Source: Sphingobium sp. CCH11-B1 (GTDB taxonomy: Bacteria; Pseudomonadota; Alphaproteobacteria; Sphingomonadales; Sphingomonadaceae). From it: a DNA stretch of 64,000 nt. A model generated the notes under the pieces. The model searched no databases. It had not been told where the DNA came from and was given only the letters and a program-made list of their open reading frames with translations. The translations under genes and the position numbers were made by a program. Below, one piece after another: positions 1 through 8,207 of the stretch; the stretch's first letter is position 1; each line of letters begins with the position of its first letter. The stretch covers positions 17,202-81,201 of the forward strand of contig NZ_LSJY01000078.1 of the NCBI RefSeq assembly GCF_001556865.1, written 5' to 3'.

Positions 1-15
1 AGTCCGGAGATCAAG

Positions 16-789
16 ATGCAACCGACCCTTTTCCTTTCGCATGGCTCACCGATGATGGCGCTTCAGGACATTCCTGCGCGCCGCTTTCTCGCCGGTTTGC
101 CCGGTGACTTGATGCGCCCGGATGCGATTCTCGTCGTGTCGGCGCATTGGGAGACTGCGGTGCCGAGCCTCACAGCCTCGGCAGCACCTCCGACAATACA
201 TGACTTCATGGGCTTTCCGGCAGCTCTTCATGCCATGAGTTACCCCGCGCCCGGGGCGCCTGATCTCGCGGTACGAATTGCGGAAATGCTGGGTAACGCG
301 GGATTGCGCACGGCGCTCGACCAGCGGCGCGGATTGGATCATGGTGCATGGATACCGCTGGTGCTGATGTATCCAGACCATGACATCCCCGTTGTGCAGC
401 TTTCGGTCCAACGCGGACTTGGTCCCGGCCATCACCTTCAGCTCGGGCGCGCCCTGGCCTCACTGAGGCAGGAGAATATTCTTGTCCTCGCGTCGGGTAA
501 TTTTACCCATAACTTGCGCGCGCTCCAGCGTACCAATGCCGATGCGGCTCCTGAGTGGGTCGACCGCTTTGCTGAATGGATGGACCAGGCGATTACGGCG
601 GGACGGACCTGCGACCTCGTATCCTATCGCCAGCTCGCACCCTTTGCGGTCGAAAACCATCCGACCGACGAACATATCCTGCCACTTTTCGTAGCGATGG
701 GAGCAGCCGGCGAGAATACCGTCCCGACCCGCATACACAGTTCCACCGATCTCTCGGTGCTGCGCATGGATGCCTACCGTTTCGATTGA
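16..789 (+). CDS. DODA-type extradiol ring-opening dioxygenase family protein (YgiD-like)
   Basis: 257 residues, the usual length for the class III extradiol dioxygenase family that includes bacterial YgiD and plant DOPA 4,5-dioxygenase. The start has the family pattern FLSHGSPM, whose His is a metal ligand in relatives; further signs are VVSAHWE and GLDHGAW, which carry the other metal-site residues. The family cleaves catecholic rings using Fe(II) or Zn. The ATG follows CGGAGATCAAG, a good ribosome site. An azoreductase and a YceI gene follow closely on the same strand, so the three probably form an operon. The substrate cannot be read from the sequence. Confidence 0.88.
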   Translation: MQPTLFLSHGSPMMALQDIPARRFLAGLPGDLMRPDAILVVSAHWETAVPSLTASAAPPTIHDFMGFPAALHAMSYPAPGAPDLAVRIAEMLGNAGLRTALDQRRGLDHGAWIPLVLMYPDHDIPVVQLSVQRGLGPGHHLQLGRALASLRQENILVLASGNFTHNLRALQRTNADAAPEWVDRFAEWMDQAITAGRTCDLVSYRQLAPFAVENHPTDEHILPLFVAMGAAGENTVPTRIHSSTDLSVLRMDAYRFD

Positions 790-811
790 AACCGCCAGAA
801 AGGAAACGCCA

Positions 812-1399
812 ATGCCCAACATTCTTGCCATCCGCAGTGCAGCCACTGCAGATGCCTCCGTCAGCAACAAGCTGATCGATGCCTATCTTGCCGCCCACCC
901 GGGCAATATTGTTGTCGAGCGTGATCTCGACGCGAACCCGGTCCCCCACGTGACGTCGGCCAGCCTCGCCGGCATCGGTCGACAGGCGCCTGAGGGGGAA
1001 GAGTTCGCCGAGGCGCGCGCCCTCCAGGACCAGCTCATCGCAGAGCTTTTTTCCGCAGACATCGTTCTGATCGGTCTGCCGCTTTACAATTTCGGTATGC
1101 CTTCGACTCTGAAGGCGTGGTTCGACTATGTTGCTCGGGCAGGCACCACTTTCCAGTATAGCGAAGCTGGCCCTGAAGGACTGGTGAAGGGGAAAAAGGT
1201 CATCGTCGCCCATGCTCGCGCAGGCAAATATGACGATGCCGCCGGCTTCCCCTTTGCCATCGCGCATACCGAGGCGCTGCTCAGCTTTCTTGGCATGACC
1301 GACGTGGAGGTCGTCATCGCGGAGGGCCTCGCCTTCGGCCCCGAAGCCGCAGAGGCGGCCATCACTGCCGCCACGGCGCAGATCGCCGAACTCGCCTGA
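812..1399 (+). CDS. azoR: FMN-dependent NADH-azoreductase
   Basis: 195 residues in the flavodoxin-like fold of AzoR, which reduces azo bonds and quinones with NADH in the cytoplasm. The C-terminal half carries the recognisable run LYNFGMPSTLKAWFDYV, which lines the FMN site in relatives, followed by GKKVIVAHARAG. An upstream in-frame start at 770 exists, but the ATG at 812 has AGGAAACGCC just before it and gives the family N-terminus, so 812 is preferred. It starts 22 bases after the dioxygenase-like gene and is probably co-transcribed with it. Quinone detoxification would fit the catechol-rich metabolism of this window; that link is inference. Confidence 0.88.
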   Translation: MPNILAIRSAATADASVSNKLIDAYLAAHPGNIVVERDLDANPVPHVTSASLAGIGRQAPEGEEFAEARALQDQLIAELFSADIVLIGLPLYNFGMPSTLKAWFDYVARAGTTFQYSEAGPEGLVKGKKVIVAHARAGKYDDAAGFPFAIAHTEALLSFLGMTDVEVVIAEGLAFGPEAAEAAITAATAQIAELA

Positions 1400-1428
1400 A
1401 CCTCGTTTTGACCTCAAGGAGCCACATC

Positions 1429-2046
1429 ATGCGCCCCACTTTCGCTATCCTTCTTTCCGCTGCGCTGCTTGCTTCCGCCCCTGCTGCGGTCGTCGCCCAG
1501 CAGGCCGCCAAGCAGTCGCCCGATGCCGTCGAGGCCGGAACCTACAAGGTGGAGACCCACCACACGCTCGCCGGATTCACGGTCAACCATTTCGGCTTCA
1601 GCAATTTCTTCGGCGTGATCCCCGGCGCCACCGGCAGGATGACGCTCAACCCCAAGGCGCTCGCCGCGACGAAGATCGACATCTCGCTGCCGGTGGCCCA
1701 GATCTCGACCACCAATGCGGTGCTCGATGGCGAGTTGAAGAGCGCAGAATGGTTCGACGCCGAGCAGTTCCCGGACATCCGTTTCGTCTCGACGAAGGTG
1801 GAGCGTACCGGTCCTGCCACCGCGCGGATCTCGGGCAATGTCACCATCCACGGCGTGACCCGGCCGCTGGTGCTTGATGCTCGCTTCCACGGCGCCGGCG
1901 TCAACCCGATGGACAAAGCCTATACGGTGGGCTTCGATGCCACCGGCGTGCTCAAGCGCTCTGAGTTCGGCGTCAGCAAATATGTCCCCGCCGTCAGCGA
2001 CGAGGTCAAGCTGACGATCAGCGCGGCATTTGAAAAGACCAAATAA
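1429..2046 (+). CDS. YceI family periplasmic protein
   Basis: 205 residues from the ATG at 1429, which follows TCAAGGAG; an in-frame start seven codons upstream is less likely. The first ~23 residues are a Sec signal peptide (basic start, hydrophobic core, cleavage near VVAQQ). The mature part is a YceI lipocalin-like beta barrel: YKVETHHTLAGFTVNHFGFSNFFG near the N-terminus and SGNVTIHGVTRPLVLD later are family hallmarks. YceI proteins bind isoprenoid or quinone-like lipids in the periplasm; their role is poorly known. It ends the small operon starting at 16 and is followed by a strong hairpin. Confidence 0.9.
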   Translation: MRPTFAILLSAALLASAPAAVVAQQAAKQSPDAVEAGTYKVETHHTLAGFTVNHFGFSNFFGVIPGATGRMTLNPKALAATKIDISLPVAQISTTNAVLDGELKSAEWFDAEQFPDIRFVSTKVERTGPATARISGNVTIHGVTRPLVLDARFHGAGVNPMDKAYTVGFDATGVLKRSEFGVSKYVPAVSDEVKLTISAAFEKTK

Positions 2047-2052
2047 AGCGCG

Positions 2053-2083
2053 GATCGCGCCGGCCGTTAAGGCTGGCGCGATC
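2053..2083 (+). terminator. Hairpin after the YceI gene
   Basis: The arms GATCGCGCC and GGCGCGATC pair perfectly and the inner GGCC/GGC extends the stem around a TTAA loop. It lies seven bases after the YceI stop codon. The T tract is short, so termination strength is uncertain. Confidence 0.6.
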
Positions 2084-2156
2084 TTCCGATGGGCAGTGGC
2101 TTCGACTGAATCTGCAACCGCGCACTCGTATTTAAGACCTGCTCAGGAACTATCCC

Positions 2157-2852
2157 ATGACCAACATTGAAATCCCCACCTTGGAAGGCGAGGGGATGAT
2201 CCCCGCTTATGTCGTTCGCCCCGAAGGTACGCCGCGCGGAGCAATCGTCGTCCAGCAGGAAATATTCGGTGTAGATGCCGGTATTCGCCAAAAAGCCGAC
2301 AAATGGGCTGCTTAGGGTTATCTTGCAGTAGCGCCAGATACATTCTGGCGTCAGAAGCCTGGTATAGAGCTGAGCCCCTATGTTGAAGAGGAAGCGCAGC
2401 AGGCCATGGAACTTATGTCCGCTCACGACTTCGATCTTGGTACTCGCGATCTCGAGGCAGTCATCCAATGGATACGTCGTGAGGCAGGTGTGCCCAAAGT
2501 TGCTCTAGTCGGCTTTTGTATGGGAGGTAGCATCGCCTATATGACTGCAGCGCGTACCGATATCGATGCTTCGGTTGGCTACTATGGCGTGATGATCGAC
2601 CAAATGCTCGGTGAGAGGGAAGCGATCACTCACCCGCTTATGCTGCATATCCCAACGGCAGACCATTTCGTGGATGCAACTGCGCAGAGAGCGATCCACG
2701 AGGGCCTCGACGATCATCCGCATGTTACGCTGTGGGACTATGAAGGTCTCGACCACGGTTTTGCGGCAGAAATCGGTGCGCGTCGTAACGAACTCGGTGC
2801 GCAACTGGCCGATAAGCGGACAGCTGATTTTATCGCCCGCTATATCGGCTGA
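2157..2852 (+). pseudogene. Dienelactone hydrolase family gene interrupted by one in-frame TAG
   Basis: Reading from ATG 2157 gives a normal dienelactone-hydrolase-type protein of 231 codons except for TAG at 2313-2315 (codon 53), just before GYLAVAPDTFWR, where relatives usually have Glu. A single G-to-T change in GAG would make it. All catalytic positions survive on either side: the Glu in QEIFGV (codon 35), the nucleophile Cys in GFCMGG (codon 121), the Asp in TADHF and the His in DHGF. No frameshift is present. An internal ATG at 2406 could give only the C-terminal 148 residues, without Glu35. The loss looks recent, or the stop may be read through; a sequencing error is also possible. Confidence 0.85.
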
Positions 2853-3057
2853 GACATACCGATAACTGTTCGCCCATGCTTCGTTTTCGTGCGAGCTGAG
2901 GCAAGGGCGAACGTCTTATTATTGGCAAGCGCTGCGGCTACGGAGTCGGCCTGACTAAAGATTTCCCGCTGTCAGCCAGATGAGACCAGCTATCATTGCC
3001 GTTCCCGACATAATTGCCGCCACGAGGAGTGTTACCGCTAGCGCATACCGGAAAGAT

Positions 3058-3240
3058 ATCATCCAGCCCCCCCCGGTTCCTGTCTTCTACACCGATCCGA
3101 AATCGGTCGGCGACATCGTCGATCATTGCGTTGCGCGTGCGCTGGATTGCTTCGGGATCGATGTGTCCGACCTGAAGCGCGGGGGAAGGTGCTGGGATCT
3201 CTTCCTGAATGAGGCGTTGGCAATCCTGTGGCAAAACGGC
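3058..3240 (+). pseudogene. C-terminal remnant of a UbiX/Pad1-type flavin prenyltransferase
   Basis: In frame from about 3058 the translation reads IIQPPPVPVFYTDPKSVGDIVDHCVARALDCFGID, which matches the characteristic C-terminal end of UbiX-family proteins (PPVPAFY, then a D-I-V-D-H helix and an LDxFGID end). These proteins make prenylated FMN for UbiD-type decarboxylases. The N-terminal two thirds are absent; upstream sequence in the same frame (from ATG 2980) does not resemble the family. An eight-C run at 3067-3074 lies at the junction. Treated as a dead fragment. Confidence 0.6.
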
Positions 3241-3272
3241 AGGACAGGGGATTAGACACATAGGATTCTTGA

Positions 3273-3968
3273 ATGGACGTTTTGCTTATTCCCGGTTTCA
3301 TGCTGGATGCCGATCTTTGGACGGATGTCAGGCCGGGCCTGGAAGCGTTCGGTCGAACCATCGACGTCGACACGACACAGGATACGTCCATCGAAGCCAT
3401 CGCCCGACGCGCTTTGGTCGGCCGGGATGGGCCGATGATCGTGATCGGCTTCTCGATGGGCGGCTATGTCGCGCGGGAGATCGTCTATCAAGCGCCTGAT
3501 CGCGTGAAAGGCCTTGCCCTGATCGCTACGTCTGCGCGGGCTGACGATCTCGCTCTGTCCGGTTCGCGCCGAAGCGCGGCAATGGCCACAAGTTCATTCC
3601 GGCGCTTGAGTCGCGGGGCGGTTGCCAAGTCACTGTCGCCCGAACACAGGACCGAGGCCATGATCGAGCGCGTCCAGCTGATGAGCGAACGTTTGGGCGG
3701 CGACGTGCTGGAACGGCAATCGCAGATCCGGCGTTCAGGAGACATTGCTCGCCTTCACACGATTTCGTGCCCAACTTTGGTCATTGCCGCCGGCGATGAT
3801 GAATTGCGCACCATCGATGAGAGCGTTGCCCTGAAAGATGGTATAGCGGGCGCGCGGTTCACGATTGTCGAGCATTCGGGTCATCTTATCCCGCTTGAGC
3901 AGCCCGCCGCGTTGCTCAAGGCTCTGGCGATGCTGAAGCCAGGCAAAATCCAGGACAATGTCCGTTAG
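3273..3968 (+). CDS. Alpha/beta hydrolase
   Basis: 231 residues. The oxyanion segment LIPGFMLDADLW opens the protein; the nucleophile elbow is GFSMGG (Ser near residue 58), the acid is in AAGDDE and the His in EHSGHLIPLEQP. This is a compact alpha/beta hydrolase without a large cap, related to the proteins encoded at 4399-5091 and 34372-35127, which share the same spacing of motifs. The substrate is unknown; small esters or lactones of aromatic catabolism are plausible from context only. AGGA lies at a good distance before the ATG. Confidence 0.85.
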   Translation: MDVLLIPGFMLDADLWTDVRPGLEAFGRTIDVDTTQDTSIEAIARRALVGRDGPMIVIGFSMGGYVAREIVYQAPDRVKGLALIATSARADDLALSGSRRSAAMATSSFRRLSRGAVAKSLSPEHRTEAMIERVQLMSERLGGDVLERQSQIRRSGDIARLHTISCPTLVIAAGDDELRTIDESVALKDGIAGARFTIVEHSGHLIPLEQPAALLKALAMLKPGKIQDNVR

Positions 3969-4398
3969 AGCTGATCCTGTTTCGGCGGGGTTCAAGAAAC
4001 GCACTACGTTATCCGCGGCTGTTTTTCAGTTGATCTCGTGAGAGTGCTGGTGCGCTAGCAGACCACACGCTTGCCGCACTGCGGGGGCAAGCGATCGGGC
4101 CGGGGCATGCTCGGCTAGGCGGTTGGAGCAATAATGATGTTATTCGACATAACGATGGCGGAAGCTGAAGGTTACGCTCCAAAAAACGCTGAAGTTGTGA
4201 ATTATGCCTGCGGCTGCCTATTCAACGCTGTCCTATACTGGTCGTACATCGCACTAGCTCTTTAGCCTTTCAGTAGGCGGCGAAGGCGTTACGGTTCTCG
4301 CGGGCCATGGCGGCGGCATTGACGATGGCGTGACCCGCTTCGGAATTTACTCAGCCATGGTTGTCAAATTGCTCCATTGAAGTCACGCCGGTTTAACT
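3969..4398. other. Intergenic stretch, mostly unassigned
   Basis: About 430 bases between two convergent hydrolase genes. It contains one possible small ORF (listed separately at 4134-4265). Around 4275-4350 the minus strand reads a short run ending NAAAMARENRNAFAAY then stop, which looks like the tail of a former gene that I cannot identify. No clear promoter or repeat is seen. Confidence 0.4.
4134..4265 (+). CDS. Possible 43-residue small protein
   Basis: A short ORF starting with two ATG codons (4134 and 4137) after GGTTGGAGCAATA, a plausible ribosome site. The product is polar at first (MAEAEGYAPKNAEVV) and then has a CGC pair and a hydrophobic tail (LFNAVLYWSYIALAL), as in small membrane peptides. 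No family is recognised. It could be chance, since the surrounding sequence looks like decayed DNA. Confidence 0.2.
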   Translation: MMLFDITMAEAEGYAPKNAEVVNYACGCLFNAVLYWSYIALAL

Positions 4399-5091
4399 TC
4401 ATGCGGATCTTAGCCATCCGCTCAATAGGTCAGTCGTCTCCTCAGGTTTTTCGAGCGCTGGAAGATGGCCGCAGTCCTTAAAGACATGCATCTGCGCGCC
4501 TGATATGTTCGATTGTATCTCAGCTGCTTGACTCGGCGGAGTAATGAGATCTTCAGCGCCAACAGCCACGAGCGTTGGGACGTCGATATGCTTCAGTGTT
4601 GGCCTACTATCGAGCCTTGACAGGATTGCCCGCTGCTGACGCACAAAGGCGGCTCCCCCAACCCGCTCCGCCATCGCTTTCACTTTTAACGCGACGGGAC
4701 TATCTATGTTTTCCGGATGCAGAAGCAAAGGGAGTAGCTTACTGGTTACTCCGCGAAACTTTCCCATCTCGAGAGACTTTATCGCATTATGTCGGGCTTG
4801 AGAACGCTCCGAAGTGTCAGGCGCCGCGCTTGTGTCGAGTAGGGCAAGGCGTATCACACGGTCGGGCGCCTGCCGTAAAATCTCGAACGCGACATAGCCG
4901 CCCATCGACAGTGCCACCAGAGCGAAGCGCGGTGGCGCTGAAGTCAGCGCGCGGGCAGCCATATCGGTGATACTATCATCGAGTGTCAAATCAGCGATTG
5001 ATGGCGCGACAATGTCCGAGAGCCCATCTATTTGCGAACGCCATAAATCTGCGTCGCATAGAAGTCCCGGCAAGAATAGGACAGGAATCAT
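4399..5091 (-). CDS. Alpha/beta hydrolase
   Basis: 230 residues from ATG 5091, which has CGGAAAT upstream; the open frame runs back to 5403, but that part overlaps the next gene antisense and has no family sequence. Motifs: VLFLPGLLCDADLW (oxyanion), ALSMGG (nucleophile Ser), VGAEDLITPP (acid) and DCGHLPALEKPE (His). It is a paralogue of the hydrolases at 3273 and 34372. It lies 3' of the outer-membrane protein gene at 5201 on the same strand, so the two may be co-transcribed. Substrate unknown. Confidence 0.85.
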   Translation of the reverse strand: MIPVLFLPGLLCDADLWRSQIDGLSDIVAPSIADLTLDDSITDMAARALTSAPPRFALVALSMGGYVAFEILRQAPDRVIRLALLDTSAAPDTSERSQARHNAIKSLEMGKFRGVTSKLLPLLLHPENIDSPVALKVKAMAERVGGAAFVRQQRAILSRLDSRPTLKHIDVPTLVAVGAEDLITPPSQAAEIQSNISGAQMHVFKDCGHLPALEKPEETTDLLSGWLRSA

Positions 5092-5200
5092 AAGAATTTC
5101 CGTTTGGATCATGATGGCTGGTGCATTAAATCTGCTGCTCGATAACGACTTCCACGCGAGCGTTCGTGGGTCTTCGTCCTCCGCGATTTCCCATTTCCGG

Positions 5201-6085
5201 CTAGAAGATTTTGGCGATACGGATCTGAGCTCGTACCGCTTCGCGAAATCCACCTTCCACGTGAACCATGCGTCCGGCGCTTCCTTCGAGTTGGAGACCT
5301 GGCGCAACGATTGTTTGAAGAGCGACCCGCACCTGTTGGTTCTCGGTCTTGGTGCCGTTATAGAGCCGGTCGACATATTGGCGGCCTCCCCAATAACCGG
5401 CATAACCGAGTGATGCAGACGTCTTAGGTGACAAGGTGTATCGTGCCCAGAGTTGTAGGGAATCCGTCCGGTTCTGCGTCAATGTCTGCCGATCAGTTCC
5501 GTAGTCGCTATTGTGACCATACCAGGTCATATCGCCATATGCTTCGATTGCGACGTTTCGCGCGAGTCCCTGAACGACACCGATTTGCATATCGTAAGTG
5601 AACCGGTTGCCGCCGATATTTGCAGCTCTGTCATGGCTGTAGCGCCCGGTGGGCATCGATACGATCGGCGAGAATCCAATATACGTTCCGTGTGCCGGGT
5701 CGTCATGATGGACGAACCAGATCGTGGCGAACGGCATTACGTCACCGATGCCCGTTGTTCCCTTCAGGCGCTGGCCGGCTGCGTGTCCGTCATAGATGGT
5801 GCCGAAAGGGACAATGATCTGCGGATCGACGATGAAGGGCCCGATTTTCATGAAATGAACAAACCGCGCGATACCGATCACAGACTGAAGGTCGGTGCCC
5901 CCTTTGACCATGCCCTCGCCGGGAATCTGGAGAGCATCACGATCGGTATAGGTGCCATAGAGCAGCGCCATGTTCGTGCCTGGCTTCAACGCGACATAGT
6001 CTCCGGGATCGACGTCCGTTGCCAGTGCAGGGGTGCTTGCCATGGCCCCGATCCAGAAAAACAGTCCGCCCCAAAGCCGCCGCAT
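5201..6085 (-). CDS. MetA-pathway/SphA-type outer-membrane transporter
   Basis: 294 residues from ATG 6085, which follows CAGGAGGACGAGC. The N-terminus MRRLWGGLFFWIGAMASTPALA is a Sec signal peptide. The rest is beta-rich with alternating hydrophobics and ends in IRIAKIF, an aromatic C-terminus typical of outer-membrane barrels. The pattern (DPGDYVALKPGTN, then repeated strands around GFSPIVSMPTGRY) matches proteins annotated as the putative MetA-pathway of phenol degradation family, found beside aromatic catabolic genes and thought to import hydrophobic substrates. It is transcribed divergently from the GMC oxidoreductase, which suggests a shared substrate. Confidence 0.8.
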   Translation of the reverse strand: MRRLWGGLFFWIGAMASTPALATDVDPGDYVALKPGTNMALLYGTYTDRDALQIPGEGMVKGGTDLQSVIGIARFVHFMKIGPFIVDPQIIVPFGTIYDGHAAGQRLKGTTGIGDVMPFATIWFVHHDDPAHGTYIGFSPIVSMPTGRYSHDRAANIGGNRFTYDMQIGVVQGLARNVAIEAYGDMTWYGHNSDYGTDRQTLTQNRTDSLQLWARYTLSPKTSASLGYAGYWGGRQYVDRLYNGTKTENQQVRVALQTIVAPGLQLEGSAGRMVHVEGGFREAVRAQIRIAKIF

Positions 6086-6488
6086 GCTCGTCCTCCTGAA
6101 TGATTTAGAGGCTATGATAGGCACTTCAGAGAGCGTTCAGCCAAAACCAAGTTGGTCTGGGGATCATACCTTTCCGGCATTTTGTTTCTTTGATTGACTG
6201 CATCATTTAGGCGCTTCGGCGCGAATCTACCGACATAATACCTCCATGATATGGCAGCTGGACTGATATGGTATTTCAATTCGAAAGGCAGGCTTTCTAT
6301 GCCGTGAGGCGCGCAGCGACATGGCATCACTGACATGCGATGGCTTGCGGGAGATGAAGCCAGGAAGGTCGCTTATCCCGAACCCGGAATATGTCGCCGT
6401 CCGCTTTCCCGCCGTCCACCGATAGATCGCCTGCCGCGCCGCTCAAAGCACGGGGTTCGACCGTGGCCAGAATGAGGATCTAAGATAT
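6086..6488. promoter_or_regulatory. Divergent promoter region between the barrel gene and the GMC oxidoreductase gene
   Basis: 403 bases with no gene. TGATATGG occurs twice as a direct repeat at 6247-6254 and 6264-6271, 17 bases apart, and ATAC-N7-ATAT at 6238-6252 is one base away from the LysR-type site found at catR. Direct repeats at this spacing could bind an AraC- or LysR-type activator. No regulator gene is adjacent. Confidence 0.4.
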
Positions 6489-8105
6489 ATGGCTCAGGAA
6501 ACCTACGATATCGTCATCGTCGGAGGAGGCGCTGCGGGGTGCGTCATTGCAGATTATCTCGCCCGCAAGACCGAAGCGACCATTGCGGTGATCGAAGCGG
6601 GCGCCATGGACCGGGATCCGATGATCCATATCCCCGCCGGCTATTCCAATATATTGGCGCATGATCGTCATGTCTGGACATATGACACAGTGCCGATTCA
6701 CGGCTCTGTCCGTCGTTACCGAATGGGGAAGGTCGTTGGAGGAGGCTCATCCGTCAATGCAATGTGCTATGTCCGCGGTCAGAGGCAGGACTTCGATGCC
6801 TGGCAGAAAGCTGTCGGCGAGACAGGCGACTGGTCATGGGAGACAATGACCAGGACGTTTATCGAGCAGGAAAAGAATGACACTTTCCACAATGCCCATC
6901 ACGGCATTGATGGTCATCTGTCGGTTGAGCTTCCACGCGGAATCAACGAACTGAATCGCCGTTGCATGAAGGCGTTTCAGGAATATGGCCTGCGATATAA
7001 TCCTGACTATAACGGTGATAGTCAGGTGGGTGTGGCTCCAGTACAAAGCAACACCGAAAATGGCAAGCGATGCAGCGCTGCTGTGGCGCACCTCCATCGG
7101 CATATCAAAAATGGGCGGGTGACGCTGCTCACGGGCCTGGTCGTGACGAAAGTTCTCCTGGAGGGTGCCCGTGCAGTGGGTGTCCGGACATTGAACAACG
7201 GTGTTGAACAGGACATCACAGCCGATCTTGTCATTGTCTCGGCCGGAGCGGTCCAGTCACCTAAAATTTTGATGCATTCCGGTATCGGCCAGAAACAGCA
7301 ATTGCAGAAGTTCGATATTCCTGTGCATGTCGACCTGCCGGGGGTCGGCGAAAACCTCCATGACCACCCGATCATTCCAGTCACGGCCTATGTGAAGGGA
7401 AAAATGGGCTATCAGAATTCCGCCCATGGTTTTGGTTCGCTGGTGGCTGGTGCCCGTTATCTTCTGACCAACGATGGACCGGCGTCCGGCAATGGTATCG
7501 AATCCGTTTCCTATTGGGATCCGGAGAATCTGGAAAATGAGGAACCGACGGTCCAGTGCTATCACGAGCCGGTGATCGCGCTCGATGGTCTCAACGCGAC
7601 AGGCTCAAGGTCAGGGGTCACATTCGCCACCGTTGTGCTGCAACCCAAAAGCCGCGGCTGGGTCCGGCTGGCGGATTCCGACCCCACCTCAATGCCGCTC
7701 ATCAACCCCAACTTCATCGGTCATGACTACGATCTGAAAGTCGGTATCGAGGCGGTAAAGGCGGTGCGCGAGGTTATGGCGCAGCAATCGCTTGCCGAAA
7801 TTCTGGAGGAGGAGGTGCTTCCGGGTGTGGACAAGCAGTCTGACGAGCAGATCGGTGATTTCGTCAAAAGCGTAGCCACGACCATGTGGCACCCGGTCGG
7901 CACATGCCGGATGGGAACAGACGAAGGCGCTGTGGTCGATGCGAAATTGAAGGTGAAGGGGGTCGAGCGGCTTCACGTCATTGACGCGTCGATCATGCCG
8001 ACCATCACGAGCGGCAATACCAATGCGCCTACGCAGGCGCTGGCTCTCCATGCGTCGAAGATGCTTGTCGCGACCTACTTCGTTGATCAGGCAGGTCGAG
8101 CGTAG
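6489..8105 (+). CDS. GMC family FAD-dependent alcohol oxidoreductase
   Basis: 538 residues, the standard length for the glucose-methanol-choline family. The FAD-binding Rossmann motif is VIVGGGAAGCVIADYLA at residues ~8-24; GMC signature 1 is GKVVGGGSSVNAMCYVRG and signature 2 is GAVQSPKILMHSGIG. The catalytic pair is seen near the end as HPVGTCRMG (His) and NTNAPTQA (Asn). The enzyme oxidises a primary alcohol to an aldehyde using FAD, passing electrons to oxygen or a membrane acceptor. Divergence from the outer-membrane barrel gene suggests uptake and oxidation of the same aromatic or aliphatic alcohol. GAGGATC precedes the ATG. Confidence 0.9.
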   Translation: MAQETYDIVIVGGGAAGCVIADYLARKTEATIAVIEAGAMDRDPMIHIPAGYSNILAHDRHVWTYDTVPIHGSVRRYRMGKVVGGGSSVNAMCYVRGQRQDFDAWQKAVGETGDWSWETMTRTFIEQEKNDTFHNAHHGIDGHLSVELPRGINELNRRCMKAFQEYGLRYNPDYNGDSQVGVAPVQSNTENGKRCSAAVAHLHRHIKNGRVTLLTGLVVTKVLLEGARAVGVRTLNNGVEQDITADLVIVSAGAVQSPKILMHSGIGQKQQLQKFDIPVHVDLPGVGENLHDHPIIPVTAYVKGKMGYQNSAHGFGSLVAGARYLLTNDGPASGNGIESVSYWDPENLENEEPTVQCYHEPVIALDGLNATGSRSGVTFATVVLQPKSRGWVRLADSDPTSMPLINPNFIGHDYDLKVGIEAVKAVREVMAQQSLAEILEEEVLPGVDKQSDEQIGDFVKSVATTMWHPVGTCRMGTDEGAVVDAKLKVKGVERLHVIDASIMPTITSGNTNAPTQALALHASKMLVATYFVDQAGRA

Positions 8106-8116
8106 CATCGGCAGAA

Positions 8117-8165
8117 GCTGCCCTGGGTAATTTGCTGGAATGGCCCACAAATCATCCAGGGCAGC
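8117..8165. terminator. Perfect 10-bp inverted repeat between convergent genes
   Basis: GCTGCCCTGG (8117-8126) and CCAGGGCAGC (8156-8165) are exact inverted copies around a 29-base loop that itself contains TTTG/CAAA. It lies between the GMC gene and the esterase gene, which converge, so a bidirectional terminator is the simplest reading. There is no T tract. Confidence 0.5.
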
Positions 8166-8207
8166 GATCTCGGAAAGCGAGACGCCGATCCTTGCTGTCA
8201 ATTTCCT

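Noticed and set aside
5112..5403. N-terminal extension of the hydrolase at 4399-5091
   Set aside because: The extra ~97 residues overlap the barrel gene antisense and match nothing; the family N-terminus starts at the ATG at 5091.
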